A DNA stretch of 64,000 bases from Comamonas sp. lk (GCA_945869165.1 CAMBNY010000001.1:84468-148467); one strand, 5' to 3'. Shown: positions 28,902-38,109, numbered from the stretch's first letter. Made by a program: numbers and translations. Notes: generated by a model not told the origin, from the sequence alone.

Positions 28902-31553
28902 ATGCCCAACGCGATCTGGCCCCTCTTCACGACCTTTTCCTGGCAGGAATTGCGGCATCACCCCTGGCGCAATGGCGCGGCGGTGCTTGCGGTGATGCTG
29001 GGGGTGGCGCTGGCATTTGCGGTGCATGTGATCAATGCCTCGGCGCTAGATGAATTTGCGCGCGGCATGCGCAGCGTGGCGGGCCAAGCCGATGTGCAAG
29101 TACAAGGACGGGGCAAGCCCGTCATCGACGAGGCTTTGTATGGGCGCTTGATTCGCCACCCGGATGTGCAACTAGCCTCGCCGGTAATTGAAATTAGCAG
29201 CTATGCCCAGCTTCCCCAAAGCAGCAAGGATGCGTCCCTGCGTAGCAGTAGCAAACTGCCCATGCGTGTCTTGGGTGTCGATGCTTTGCAAGTAGCGGGC
29301 ATCACGCCCGAGGTACTACCTATGCCGGATACCGAAGCGGGCCGCTTGGATGTGTTTGCGCCTGATGCGGTTTTTTTGAATAGCGCGGCGCGTGCGGCAT
29401 TAGCGCTTACCAGCGCTGCAACGACCGTGCGTCTGCAACAAGGGATGCAATGGCAAAACCTTCGCTTGGCAGGCCGCGTCGCAGCAGGCGGCGCGCCCTT
29501 AGCCGTGATGGATGTGGCGACAGCGCAAACGGTGTTTGGCATGGTGGGGCAACTCAGCCGCGTGGACCTGCAATTGCGTCCCGGCGTGGACCGCGCACGC
29601 TTTATGGCGCAGCTGCAAGCCCAGCCCGATTGGCCTGCGGACGCCGTGCTGGCCGAGCCGGGACAGGCCATGGCGCGTATGGACAATGTCTCGCGCGCGT
29701 ACCGCGTCAACCTGACGGTGCTGGCCTTGGTAGCTTTGTTTACCGGCGGCTTTTTGGTCTTTTCGGTGCTGGCGCTGAGCGTGACGCGGAGGGCGCAGCC
29801 CCTGGCTTTATTGGGCGTGCTGGGCTTGGATCCGCGCCAACGCTGGGCTTTGATCCTGCTGGAGGCGGGCACTTTGGGCCTGCTGGGTAGTTTGCTGGGT
29901 ATCGCGCTTGGCACCGGGCTGGCCATGCTGGCTTTGCGCATGCTGGGCGGCGATTTGGGTGGTGGCTATTTTCCCGGCGCCCTACCGGAACTGCAATGGA
30001 GCGGCGGCGCAGCTTTTGTGTTTGGCGCCCTAGGCGTGGTAGCGGCATTGGTCGGCGCTTGGTGGCCGGCACGCATGGCGGCGCGCATGGCACCGGCCCA
30101 AACGCTCAAAGGCTTGGGGCTGTCGGCGCAAGGCACGGGGCATGCCCGCGCGGGGCTGGCCTTGCTGGCGGCCGGTGCAATGCTTGCACTGCTGCCACCC
30201 ATAGGCGGTGTGCCACTGGCGGCCTATGTCAGCGTGGCCTTGATCTTGCTGGGCGGCATTAGCGCCCTCCCCGTTTTGGTGGGCTGGCTGCTGGACCGGA
30301 TCGCTCCGTTTGTGACGCATAAGCCCCTGGCCCTGCTCGCGGTAGAGCGTGCGCGGCGCATGCGCGCTGGCGCGGCCATTGCCGTGAGCGGCGTGGTCGC
30401 CTCGCTGAGTCTGGCAGTAGCGCTGACGGTGATGGTCGATAGCTTTCGCAGCTCCATGCTGCAATGGCTAGACACGGTGCTGCCCGCAGCCCTGTATGTG
30501 CGCACGGCGGGCAATACCAGCAGCAGCGAGCATGCCTACTTTGACCCTGCGTTGGTACAGGCCATTGGCCAACTGCCCGGTGTGGCGCGCTTGCGCACGC
30601 AACGCAGCATGGCCTTGTCACTAGACAGCACGCGCCCCACGGTGGCGCTGCTGGTGCGGCCTTTGCGCGAATTGCAAAGTGCGGATGCGGCGGCCTTGGC
30701 TACGGACCTGCCGCTGCTGGCCCCGGCCTTGCCCGCGCCCGCAGGTTTTATCGCGGTGTATGTCAGTGAAGCTATGGTCGATTTGTATGGTGCCCACACC
30801 GGCAGTGAATTGGCACCACTTGCGCAGGCGCTCGGTGCACAAACGCGACCGGACACAGCAACGCCACGCTTTTTTGTGGCCGGTGTGTGGCGCGACTATG
30901 CACGCCAATTTGGGACCATCGTCATAGACAGCCACGACTTTGCGCGCCTGAGCGATGACGCGCGGGTAAACGATTTGGCGCTGTGGCTACAAACGGGCGC
31001 ACAGAGTGGCCAGGTGCAACAGGCGATTCGCGACCTGGCTACTGCGATGGCGGATAGCGAGGAAAAAGCGAGCGATGCCGCCAGCCTGCTGGAATTTGGC
31101 TCAGCCCAAGAGATTCGCAGCCGCACCATGGATATCTTTGACCGCAGCTTTGCCGTCACCTACTGGCTGCAGGCGGTGGCCATTGGCATCGGCCTGTTTG
31201 GCGTGGCAGCCAGCTTTAGTGCCCAGGTACTGGCGCGGCGCAAAGAGTTTGGGCTACTGCTGCATTTGGGCCTGACGCGGGCGCAAGTGCTGCAAGTGCT
31301 GGCCTTGGAAGGCGCCGCCTGGACCACACTGGGCGCCGTCGCCGGTACCACGCTTGGAATGGCGGTGGCAACCGTGTTGGTCTATGTGGTCAACCCGCAA
31401 AGCTTTCACTGGAGCATGGATATGCAAGTGCCGCTGCTGCGCCTACTGGCACTGGCCGTAGCCGTGATTGCCGCAGGTACGCTGACCGCCTGGTTAGCAG
31501 GCCGCGCTGCCGCCGGGCGCGATGCCGTGATGGCGGTGAAGGAGGATTGGTAA
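28902..31553 (+). CDS. FtsX-like ABC transporter permease (AttFG/YbbP type)
   Basis: 883 aa. An N-terminal membrane anchor (GAAVLAVMLGVALAFAVHVINA) is followed by a MacB-like periplasmic domain and two FtsX domains: one near LTVLALVALFTGGFLVFSVLALSVTRR and one at the C-terminus (YWLQAVAIGIGLFGVAASFSAQVLARRKEFGLLLHLG...). Further hydrophobic pairs lie in the middle. Family members work with a LolD-like ATPase and often with an AttH/CrtC-like lipocalin protein. No ATPase gene is adjacent here; the lipocalin-like gene lies 0.8 kb downstream beyond a toxin-antitoxin module. It likely moves lipids or lipoproteins across the inner membrane (inference). Confidence 0.85.
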   Translation: MPNAIWPLFTTFSWQELRHHPWRNGAAVLAVMLGVALAFAVHVINASALDEFARGMRSVAGQADVQVQGRGKPVIDEALYGRLIRHPDVQLASPVIEISSYAQLPQSSKDASLRSSSKLPMRVLGVDALQVAGITPEVLPMPDTEAGRLDVFAPDAVFLNSAARAALALTSAATTVRLQQGMQWQNLRLAGRVAAGGAPLAVMDVATAQTVFGMVGQLSRVDLQLRPGVDRARFMAQLQAQPDWPADAVLAEPGQAMARMDNVSRAYRVNLTVLALVALFTGGFLVFSVLALSVTRRAQPLALLGVLGLDPRQRWALILLEAGTLGLLGSLLGIALGTGLAMLALRMLGGDLGGGYFPGALPELQWSGGAAFVFGALGVVAALVGAWWPARMAARMAPAQTLKGLGLSAQGTGHARAGLALLAAGAMLALLPPIGGVPLAAYVSVALILLGGISALPVLVGWLLDRIAPFVTHKPLALLAVERARRMRAGAAIAVSGVVASLSLAVALTVMVDSFRSSMLQWLDTVLPAALYVRTAGNTSSSEHAYFDPALVQAIGQLPGVARLRTQRSMALSLDSTRPTVALLVRPLRELQSADAAALATDLPLLAPALPAPAGFIAVYVSEAMVDLYGAHTGSELAPLAQALGAQTRPDTATPRFFVAGVWRDYARQFGTIVIDSHDFARLSDDARVNDLALWLQTGAQSGQVQQAIRDLATAMADSEEKASDAASLLEFGSAQEIRSRTMDIFDRSFAVTYWLQAVAIGIGLFGVAASFSAQVLARRKEFGLLLHLGLTRAQVLQVLALEGAAWTTLGAVAGTTLGMAVATVLVYVVNPQSFHWSMDMQVPLLRLLALAVAVIAAGTLTAWLAGRAAAGRDAVMAVKEDW

Positions 31554-31675
31554 AAGCTTACCTGGACCAGATTGACCTCATCGCCGCCCAAGTAGACCAT
31601 ACCCATATTGCATAGTATGAGCGCAAGCGATGCGAAAGCCTTTGTGTGGCCGAGGAAGTCGCCGAAACAACAAAG
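31554..31675. other. Gap between permease and mazF
   Basis: 122 bp with no gene. The first 60 bp can be read in one frame as AYLDQIDLIAAQVDHTHIA followed by a stop, which looks protein-like, but I could not match it to a family. It may be a remnant carried in with the toxin-antitoxin module. Confidence 0.3.
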
Positions 31676-31996
31676 TCAAATCAAGCCCAAGACCAGTAAC
31701 AGGGCCCGATCCACTGCGCGCATAAGGTCATCATCCAATCGTCCGAAAGGTTGACTGACTTTGGTACGGGTCAGCGTGGAAAGCTTGTCTACCATCACTT
31801 GAGAAAGCAATTGAAGACCATTGGCAGATGTCGGCTCCACCGTTACCCTGAATGCGGCAGTGCGCAACTCGCTGGTTACCGGACAAACCACGACGCTGTC
31901 CAGGCCCCCCAATAAATTGGACTGAACTACCAAAGCGGGGCGAGGTTTTCCATAGTCGCCCTGTAATGAAACGGTCACCAAATCGCCGCGCTGCAT
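31676..31996 (-). CDS. MazF/PemK family endoribonuclease toxin
   Basis: 106 aa from ATG 31996; the track's 31999 start is TTG. MazF fold: RGDLVTVSLQGDYGKPRPALVVQSN (with the conserved PRPALV block), VVVCPVTSELRTAAFRVTVEP, and VMVDKLSTLTRTKV, which includes the conserved D-K near the RNA-binding site. Sequence-specific mRNA cleavage is the family activity. It overlaps the antitoxin stop by one base (TGATG), a sign of coupled translation. Confidence 0.9.
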   Translation of the reverse strand: MQRGDLVTVSLQGDYGKPRPALVVQSNLLGGLDSVVVCPVTSELRTAAFRVTVEPTSANGLQLLSQVMVDKLSTLTRTKVSQPFGRLDDDLMRAVDRALLLVLGLI

Positions 31997-32217
31997 CAAG
32001 CCCAGCCTCCCACTTGCCCTGCCGCATCGTCAGAAAACTTCAGCACATCTAATTCTGGGGGGTCACCACGTAGCGCAGCGCACTGGCGCTGCAAGTCGGC
32101 GATAAAGGCGGGGGCACGCGTATCTGGCACCCAAAACTGAACCGGGCGAAACCCTTTTGCCCGCATCCGCTCGCGTGACCGACTTACCTTAGCCGTTTGA
32201 TCATCGATTTCTGACAT
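31996..32217 (-). CDS. MazE family antitoxin (DUF3018 type)
   Basis: 73 aa. SRSRERMRAKGFRPVQFWVPDTRAPAFIADLQRQ matches the N-terminal arm and core of the DUF3018 antitoxins that pair with MazF toxins. The acidic C-terminal end (PELDVLKFSDDAAG) probably docks on the toxin. ATG 32217 is preceded by GGAG. Antitoxin first, toxin second, as usual for mazEF. Confidence 0.88.
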   Translation of the reverse strand: MSEIDDQTAKVSRSRERMRAKGFRPVQFWVPDTRAPAFIADLQRQCAALRGDPPELDVLKFSDDAAGQVGGWA

Positions 32218-32236
32218 TCATTAGCTCCAAAATAAG

Positions 32237-32268
32237 GCATGCAGAATAACATGCATTTGTGCATGCAC
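32237..32268 (-). promoter_or_regulatory. Palindrome cluster upstream of the mazEF-like operon
   Basis: GCATGC (32237-32242), ATGCAT (32251-32256) and the perfect 10-bp palindrome GTGCATGCAC (32259-32268) lie within 32 bp, 20-51 bp upstream of the antitoxin start. TTATTCT between the first two on the minus strand could be the -10. The arrangement suits autorepression by the MazE-MazF complex. The rest of the gap (32269-32392) is AT-rich, with no gene. Confidence 0.5.
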
Positions 32269-32392
32269 GAAAAATAGACGCAAAATAGAAATTTTGATAT
32301 CTAATTGCACCAATAAATAGCAATTAATAAACTAACGAACATGTACAACCCACCGCTTTAAACGCACCCGGGCGATCTGCAAAAATGACGCT

Positions 32393-33580
32393 ATGACACA
32401 CAAGCTGGCGGCTAAAAACGTGGCGATCTCCCCAGCAAGGCGAGCTGCCATACGCAGTGCTTTGAACTTTGCGGCACTAAGCACTGACTTTTCGATCGCC
32501 GCTGCACCAACTACCGCGCCCACCGCGCCCAATAGGGTCGTTGCCAGTGAGCCATCAGTCCAGCACAAAGACTTGCGGTTCCCTCGGGACTTTGGCGCAC
32601 ACCCAGACTTTCAAACCGAATGGTGGTACATCACCGGTTTCATCCACGCGGAAAAGGCATCCGGTGGATTCGGATTTCAGATCACTTTTTTTCGCAGCAA
32701 AGTCGCTTCGGCGCAGGGCTCGACATCCCGATTGGCAGCAAAACACCTCCTCTTTGCGCATGCTGCGCTCAGCGATGTGGACGGCAGAACTCTGCACAGT
32801 GACCAACGCATCGCGCGCTGGTCGGGCCTGACAGCCGGCAGCAACCCGGCAGACCAGGCCTGGGCGCGGCTGGACGATACCGGCCTGATGTTGCGCGAAT
32901 GGTCATTGGCCCGCCAGAGCGACGGACGCCTTCGCGCGCAAGTGCAGAGCAAGGACTTCGCTTTGGATTTGCATTTATCAGAAACACAGCCCGTGCTGCT
33001 TCAAGGCAAGAACGGCGTATCGCGCAAAGGCCCTTCGCCCGCGCATTTCAGCTACTACTACAGCCAACCGCAGTTGGCAGTGCAAGGGCAACTCCGACTG
33101 CAAGGCGCCAGCCATGCAGCGGGCACCAGCAGCCTTGCCTGGCTAGACCATGAATGGAGCGACGCCTTGCTGCCGCCGGGTGCCGTGGGCTGGGATTGGA
33201 TAGGCATCAATATGCTGGACGGCAGTGCTTTGACCGCCTTTCAGATGCGCGATAAAGCCGGGGCTGCTATGTGGGACGGCGGCTCGTTTCGTGCGGGCAG
33301 CACGCTCTATACCTTTGCGCGCGGCGAAGCGGTTTTTCAAGCGACCCACTGGTGGCGCAGTCCGCGCAGCCAGGCGCGCTACCCGGTGCAGTGGCTCGTG
33401 CGTACCCCGGCGGACTTTTATACGGTCAAAGCCGTCTTCGAGGCCCAGGAACTAGACAGCCGCAACTCTACTGGAACCATTTACTGGGAAGGCCTGTGCG
33501 AGGTGTTCGACAGCAAGCAGCGTCTGGCAGGCCGGGGCTATCTGGAGATGACCGGCTACGCATCCCCGCTGCGGCTGTAA
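32393..33580 (+). CDS. AttH/CrtC-like lipocalin-domain protein
   Basis: 395 aa. The core starts near residue 63 with FPRDFGAHPDFQTEWWYITGFI, the hallmark of the AttH/carotenoid 1,2-hydratase-like lipocalin family, and continues with KHLLFAHAALSDVDG, HFSYYYSQPQLAVQG, WLDHEWSDALLPPGAVGWDWIGINM and GTIYWEGLCEVFD. Most homologues are exported, but residues 1-60 here (MTHKLAAKNVAISPARRAAI...) show no clear signal peptide and may be a replaced or mis-started N-terminus. Normally encoded behind an FtsX-like permease; here the mazEF-like pair intervenes. Enzymatic role unknown; hydratase activity should not be assumed. Confidence 0.85.
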   Translation: MTHKLAAKNVAISPARRAAIRSALNFAALSTDFSIAAAPTTAPTAPNRVVASEPSVQHKDLRFPRDFGAHPDFQTEWWYITGFIHAEKASGGFGFQITFFRSKVASAQGSTSRLAAKHLLFAHAALSDVDGRTLHSDQRIARWSGLTAGSNPADQAWARLDDTGLMLREWSLARQSDGRLRAQVQSKDFALDLHLSETQPVLLQGKNGVSRKGPSPAHFSYYYSQPQLAVQGQLRLQGASHAAGTSSLAWLDHEWSDALLPPGAVGWDWIGINMLDGSALTAFQMRDKAGAAMWDGGSFRAGSTLYTFARGEAVFQATHWWRSPRSQARYPVQWLVRTPADFYTVKAVFEAQELDSRNSTGTIYWEGLCEVFDSKQRLAGRGYLEMTGYASPLRL

Positions 33581-33645
33581 ATGCCGCGACAATAGGCGCT
33601 TCGGGCGCGCTTGCAGCTGCGCCCTCTGGCCCCATCTCGCAGCCC

Positions 33646-35421
33646 ATGACGACCGAACGCCCCAAATCCCAAAGCCCCAAATCCTTGAGCGGTCTGATTC
33701 CGTTTTTACTCCCCTACCGCGGGCGCATCGGCTTGGCGCTGGTGTTTTTGGTGCTGGCGGCCACGGCCACACTGGCTTTTCCCGTGGCGCTGCGCATGCT
33801 GATCGACGGCGGCCTGGTGCGCCAGGACAAGGGCGAACAAATGGTGGCGATGCGCGAGCACTTTGCTTTGCTGTTCGGTGTGGCCAGTGCGCTGGGCATT
33901 TTTTCCGCACTGCGCTTTTACATGGTGAGCTGGTTGGGCGAGCGGGTAACGGCTGATATCCGCAATGCGGTGTATCACCATGTGCTGCAACAAAGCCCTG
34001 AGTTTTTCGAAACCACGCAAACCGGTGAAGTGCTCTCGCGCTTGTCGGCGGACACCACGCTGGTGCAAACCGTGGTGGGCTCATCACTGAGCATGGGCTT
34101 GCGCAATGCAGTGCTAGGCCTGGGCGCTTTGAGCGTGCTGATCTGGACCAACCCGATCGTGATGTTGCAAGTGACACTGGTGCTGGTCTTGATCGTCATG
34201 CCCAGCCTATGGTTTGGGCGGCGGGTGCGCAAACTCTCGCGCGCCAGCCAGGACCGGATTGCCGACTCCAGCGCCATTGCCGCCGAAGTGCTCAATGCGA
34301 TTCCGGTGGTGCAAAGCTATACCGCCGAGGGGCGCGAGTCAGACCGATTTAGCCTGTCTACCCGCAATGCGTTTGACACCGCCATCCGCCGCATCGGCGC
34401 GCGCTCTATTTTGGTGTGTTTCATCATCATCGCCACTTCGGCCGCCCTGCTCTGGGGTTTGTACCAGGGTACGCAAGCGGTGGTTGCCGGGCGCATTTCG
34501 GCGGGTGATTTGGGGCAGACCGTGGTGTACGTGATCTTGCTGGCCAGCGCGTTTGCGGTGCTGGGTGAGGTGTATGGCGACTTGCTGCGCGCTGCGGGTG
34601 CTACCGAGCGTTTGATGGAGTTGCTGCATACCCGATCGCCCATTGCATCGCCTTCTCATCCGGTGGCCGCACCTTTGCCGCGAGCCGGTAGTGCGGTGCG
34701 CTTTGAGGACTTGCATTTCCACTACCCCTCGCGCCCGCTGCAAGAGGCTTTGTCCGGCTTTTCGCTGAACATAGAGGCTGGTCAAACCGTGGCCATTGTG
34801 GGCCCCAGCGGCGCGGGCAAGAGCACGGTGTTTCAATTGCTGCTGCGCTTTTACGACCCTCAGTCGGGCAGCATCATGCTCGACGGTGTGGCAAGCCACG
34901 ACATGGCGCTGAGCGACTTGCGCGCGCGCATCGGCATCGTGCCGCAAGACGCGGTGATTTTCTCCAACAGTGCTTTAGAAAACATCCGCTATGGCAAACC
35001 CGATGCAAGTGATGACGAAGTGCGTCAGGCGGCCGAAGCGGCTTTTGCCCATGAATTTATCAGTACCCTGCCCCAGGGCTATGACACGTTTTTGGGCGAA
35101 CGCGGATTGCGCCTGTCCGGCGGACAGCGCCAGCGCATTGCCATTGCGCGCGCGATGCTAAAAAACCCGCCCTTGTTGCTGCTGGACGAAGCCACCAGCG
35201 CGCTGGATGCCGAAAGCGAACGCATGGTGCAAGCCGCCCTGGAGTCCGCCATGCGCAATCGCACTACCCTGGTCATTGCGCATCGACTGGCCACGGTGCA
35301 AAAAGCCGACTTGATAGTGGTGCTGGACAAAGGCCACCTGGTAGAACAAGGCACCCACGCGCAACTGGTCGCTCAAGGCGGGGTGTACGCCGGGCTGGCG
35401 GCGCTGCAATTTAACGTGTAG
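33646..35421 (+). CDS. ABC exporter, fused membrane and ATPase half-transporter (MsbA-like)
   Basis: 591 aa from ATG 33646; the track's 33271 start runs through the previous gene in another frame. Six-helix exporter domain (residues about 20-310, with LIPFLLPYRGRIGLALVFLVLAA as the first helix and FFETTQTGEVLSRLSADTTLVQ as a coupling loop), then an NBD. The NBD has Walker A GPSGAGKST (about 386), signature LSGGQRQR (about 488), Walker B LLLLDEATSALD and the H-loop in VIAHRL. Works as a dimer in the inner membrane to export lipids or drugs. The specific cargo is not visible from sequence. Confidence 0.93.
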   Translation: MTTERPKSQSPKSLSGLIPFLLPYRGRIGLALVFLVLAATATLAFPVALRMLIDGGLVRQDKGEQMVAMREHFALLFGVASALGIFSALRFYMVSWLGERVTADIRNAVYHHVLQQSPEFFETTQTGEVLSRLSADTTLVQTVVGSSLSMGLRNAVLGLGALSVLIWTNPIVMLQVTLVLVLIVMPSLWFGRRVRKLSRASQDRIADSSAIAAEVLNAIPVVQSYTAEGRESDRFSLSTRNAFDTAIRRIGARSILVCFIIIATSAALLWGLYQGTQAVVAGRISAGDLGQTVVYVILLASAFAVLGEVYGDLLRAAGATERLMELLHTRSPIASPSHPVAAPLPRAGSAVRFEDLHFHYPSRPLQEALSGFSLNIEAGQTVAIVGPSGAGKSTVFQLLLRFYDPQSGSIMLDGVASHDMALSDLRARIGIVPQDAVIFSNSALENIRYGKPDASDDEVRQAAEAAFAHEFISTLPQGYDTFLGERGLRLSGGQRQRIAIARAMLKNPPLLLLDEATSALDAESERMVQAALESAMRNRTTLVIAHRLATVQKADLIVVLDKGHLVEQGTHAQLVAQGGVYAGLAALQFNV

Positions 35422-35488
35422 CGCTTGCGCCTTCAATAGCTATGGCTAGCTTGGCTCGAAATAGCCAAGGCGCGAGGCGAGGCGCTAC
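35418..35488. terminator. Nested inverted repeat between convergent genes
   Basis: GTAGCGC (35418-35424) pairs with GCGCTAC (35482-35488), and inside it GCGCCTT (35427-35433) pairs with AAGGCGC (35467-35473). It sits between the ends of the ABC exporter and DUF1178 genes. There is no T-tract on either strand, so it may be a barrier or RNA 3'-end stabiliser rather than an intrinsic terminator. Confidence 0.45.
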
Positions 35489-35970
35489 TGCAACGGCCCT
35501 TTGAGCGCTTCGGGCACGGCAAAGGGCAGCACGCCTATGCCCTCCTCCATCAACTCGCGCGCTTCACGGGCGCTGGTTTGGCCGCGGATGCCGCGCTCGG
35601 GGGCTTCGCCGTAGTGGATTTTGCGGGCTTCTTCAGCAAAACGCTGGCCTACATCGGTAGTGTTGGCCATCAAGTGGCGCCCGATTTCCATCCAAAGTTT
35701 GGCCATATTGGCGTCTTGCGGGCCAGCAACGGCCAAGGCTTTGTCGCCCTGATCAGCCCCTTTAGACTGCTCAGCCCGGCCAGACGACTCAGGCGTTGAG
35801 GTGCGCGACAAATTCAGGCGCGGCGCGCTCAGCTTTTTGCTGATGCTGGCATCGCCACACAAGGGGCATTGCACCAGCGCGCGCGCCTGTTGCGATTGAA
35901 AGTCTTCCTCAGAACCAAACCAACCCTCAAAGGCGTGGCCTTGGGCGCACTGCAAATCAAGGACCTTCAT
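35485..35970 (-). CDS. DUF1178 family protein
   Basis: 161 aa from ATG 35970 (MKVLDLQCAQGHAFEGWFGS); the track start adds nine residues that belong to the upstream gene's frame overlap. The N-terminal zinc-ribbon-like part has C8/H12 and CPLCG pairs (LQCAQGH...VQCPLCGDASISKKLSAPRLN). The C-terminal half MEIGRHLMANTTDVGQRFAEEARKIHYGEAPERGIRGQTSAREARELMEEGIGVLPFA is the conserved DUF1178 block. Start overlaps the NUDIX stop by 4 bp (ATGA). Function unknown; in this family the gene regularly trails the nuo operon in Burkholderiales. Confidence 0.9.
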   Translation of the reverse strand: MKVLDLQCAQGHAFEGWFGSEEDFQSQQARALVQCPLCGDASISKKLSAPRLNLSRTSTPESSGRAEQSKGADQGDKALAVAGPQDANMAKLWMEIGRHLMANTTDVGQRFAEEARKIHYGEAPERGIRGQTSAREARELMEEGIGVLPFAVPEALKGPLQ

Positions 35971-36587
35971 GGGGCGTCCTGCCAATGCAGCGGCCACGCA
36001 CCGCTAAGGTAGTTTTGGAGCCAGAGCGCGCCAGTCAGGGTTTTGGCGTCAGTGATACGGCCATCGCGGCACCAGGCAAAAAATTCGTCTGTGCTGGCGC
36101 TGAACACCTCTAAAAATTCACCAGCGTCCAACTGGCTCGGGCCGGCCTGCAGGCCTTGGGCAAACCAAATGTCGATGTACTCGGTGGAATAGGAAATGCA
36201 GGGATGCACTACCCCGGCGTGTGCCCATTGCGTGGCGCTGTAGCCGGTTTCCTCGCGCAGTTCGCGCTGGGCGCAAAGCAGCAAATCTTCTTGGCCATCG
36301 CGCTTGCCCGCGGGCAGTTCGATCATCACCTGGCCTACCGGGTAGCGGAACTGGCGTTCTAGCACGATGCGGGTTTGGCCTTGGTCATTCATCAGTAATG
36401 GGATCACCATCACTGCACCCGGATGCACAACATATTCGCGAAAACTGCTAGTTGCGTCTGGCAGCGTCACCTGGTCGCTAAAGACTTGCAGAAAGCGACC
36501 AGACAAGATTTTGTCGCTGCTCTGGCGCAGCTCGCGCAGGCCGGCGTCGGACACAGCGCTATTTGTGAATTGCGTGTGGCTGGGCAT
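35967..36587 (-). CDS. NUDIX hydrolase (ADP-ribose pyrophosphatase-like)
   Basis: 206 aa. Complete Nudix box GKRDGQEDLLLCAQRELREETGY fits GX5EX7REUXEEXGU, including the metal-binding REEXG glutamates. The flanking sequence (FRYPVGQVMIELPAGKRDG before and ISYSTEYIDIWFAQGL after) is typical of the ADP-ribose pyrophosphatase group. It lies 34 bp behind nuoN and overlaps DUF1178, so it is probably on the nuo transcript. A role in clearing ADP-ribose from NAD turnover is plausible. Confidence 0.92.
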   Translation of the reverse strand: MPSHTQFTNSAVSDAGLRELRQSSDKILSGRFLQVFSDQVTLPDATSSFREYVVHPGAVMVIPLLMNDQGQTRIVLERQFRYPVGQVMIELPAGKRDGQEDLLLCAQRELREETGYSATQWAHAGVVHPCISYSTEYIDIWFAQGLQAGPSQLDAGEFLEVFSASTDEFFAWCRDGRITDAKTLTGALWLQNYLSGAWPLHWQDAP

Positions 36588-36621
36588 AGCGCACTACCCG
36601 ATTAGTAGAAACCGATGGCGT

Positions 36622-38109
36622 TCAAGTGCCCAGCATTTGCAAAACGGACTGCGCTGACAAAGCCATCAGACCGGCGGGGAAGATGCCTAGCAGCAGCACC
36701 AGCGCGCCGTTAAGCGCCAACACAACGCGCACATCAGCACCGGCCACGACTTCGTTCGCCGTGATAGGCGCATCAAAGTACATCACCTTGACCAAGCGCA
36801 GGTAATAGAAAGCGCCTACCAGAGACATCAAGACCGCGTAAATTGCCAAGCCAATGTGCATGGCCTGGCCCGAGGCGATCAGCGCTTGCAGCACCGAGAG
36901 CTTGGCGTAAAACCCTACCAGCGGCGGGATGCCAGCCATAGAGAACATGCAAGCGGCCATGACACCGGCGTACAAAGGGCTGCGTTGGTTCAGGCCGGCG
37001 AAGTCGGCAATCTCTTCGCTTTCAAAGCCTTCGCGCGCTAGCAACATGATGACGCCGAAGGCTGCCAGCGTAGTCAATACATAGGTGACGACATAAAACA
37101 TGGCCGAGCTGTAGGCATTGGCGGTGGAAATGGTGTTGCCATTGATCACGCCCGAGAAGATGCCGATCAACACAAAGCCCATCTGGGCAATGGTGGAAAA
37201 GGCCAGCATGCGTTTGACGTTGGTTTGCGCAATAGCAGCAAAGTTACCGATAAAAAGCGAGGCCACGGAGAGCAACATCAGCATCTGTTGCCAGTCGATA
37301 GCCAAGGGCAACATGCCTTCCACCAACAAGCGCATGGTGACGGCAAAAGCCGCCAGCTTGGGCGCGCCACCAATCATCAGCGTGACTGCCGTAGGCGCGC
37401 CTTGGTAGACATCGGGGATCCACATGTGAAAAGGCACCACACCCAGCTTGAAGGCCAGTCCCGAGACGATAAACACCAAGCCAAATACCAGCACTTGGTG
37501 GCGAACATGGCCGGTGGAGATTGCACTAAAGACTTCGTTGATATCCAGCGAGCCGGTGGCGCCGTACAGCATGGACATGCCGTAGAGCAAAAAGCCCGAG
37601 GCCATCGCGCCCAGCACAAAATACTTCATCGCCGCTTCGACGGCTTGTACGTTATCGCGACGCAAGGCGACCAAGGCGTAGCTGGACAGCGTCAGCAACT
37701 CCAGGCCCATGTAAATGATGAGGAAGTTATTGCCCGATATCATGATGAACATACCCAGCAGCGCGAACATGGACAGGGTAAACAACTCCCCACCGCGCAG
37801 CATGTCACGCGCACCCGCATAGGGGCGCCCATAGACCAGCGTGACCATCACTGCCACGGTAGCAAAACACTTCAGCCAAGCAGCCATCGTGTCGGCGATC
37901 ACCATATTGCCAAAGCCGTAAAGCGTGAGGCCGGTGCTAGCGAAAAAGCCTTCTATCAGGGCGACGAGGCCCAAAGTAATCAGCGTCAAGGTATAGGTGT
38001 AGCCGCGCAGTGGGCCTTGGGGGCGCAGGTCCAGCAAGGCGATGGCGCAGGCCATGGCCAAAAGAACGGCCTCGGGGAATATGGCAAACCAGCTGATTTC
38101 GTCGATCAT
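36622..38109 (-). CDS. nuoN: NADH-quinone oxidoreductase subunit N
   Basis: 495 aa antiporter-like membrane subunit of complex I, with about 14 expected helices. The region YMGLELLTLSSYALVALRRDN carries the conserved TM5 glutamate, and FKLGVVPFHMWIPDVYQGAPTAVTLMIGGAPKLAAF is the proton-translocation core with its lysine. Last nuo gene; 24 bp after nuoM. Confidence 0.97.
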   Translation of the reverse strand: MIDEISWFAIFPEAVLLAMACAIALLDLRPQGPLRGYTYTLTLITLGLVALIEGFFASTGLTLYGFGNMVIADTMAAWLKCFATVAVMVTLVYGRPYAGARDMLRGGELFTLSMFALLGMFIMISGNNFLIIYMGLELLTLSSYALVALRRDNVQAVEAAMKYFVLGAMASGFLLYGMSMLYGATGSLDINEVFSAISTGHVRHQVLVFGLVFIVSGLAFKLGVVPFHMWIPDVYQGAPTAVTLMIGGAPKLAAFAVTMRLLVEGMLPLAIDWQQMLMLLSVASLFIGNFAAIAQTNVKRMLAFSTIAQMGFVLIGIFSGVINGNTISTANAYSSAMFYVVTYVLTTLAAFGVIMLLAREGFESEEIADFAGLNQRSPLYAGVMAACMFSMAGIPPLVGFYAKLSVLQALIASGQAMHIGLAIYAVLMSLVGAFYYLRLVKVMYFDAPITANEVVAGADVRVVLALNGALVLLLGIFPAGLMALSAQSVLQMLGT

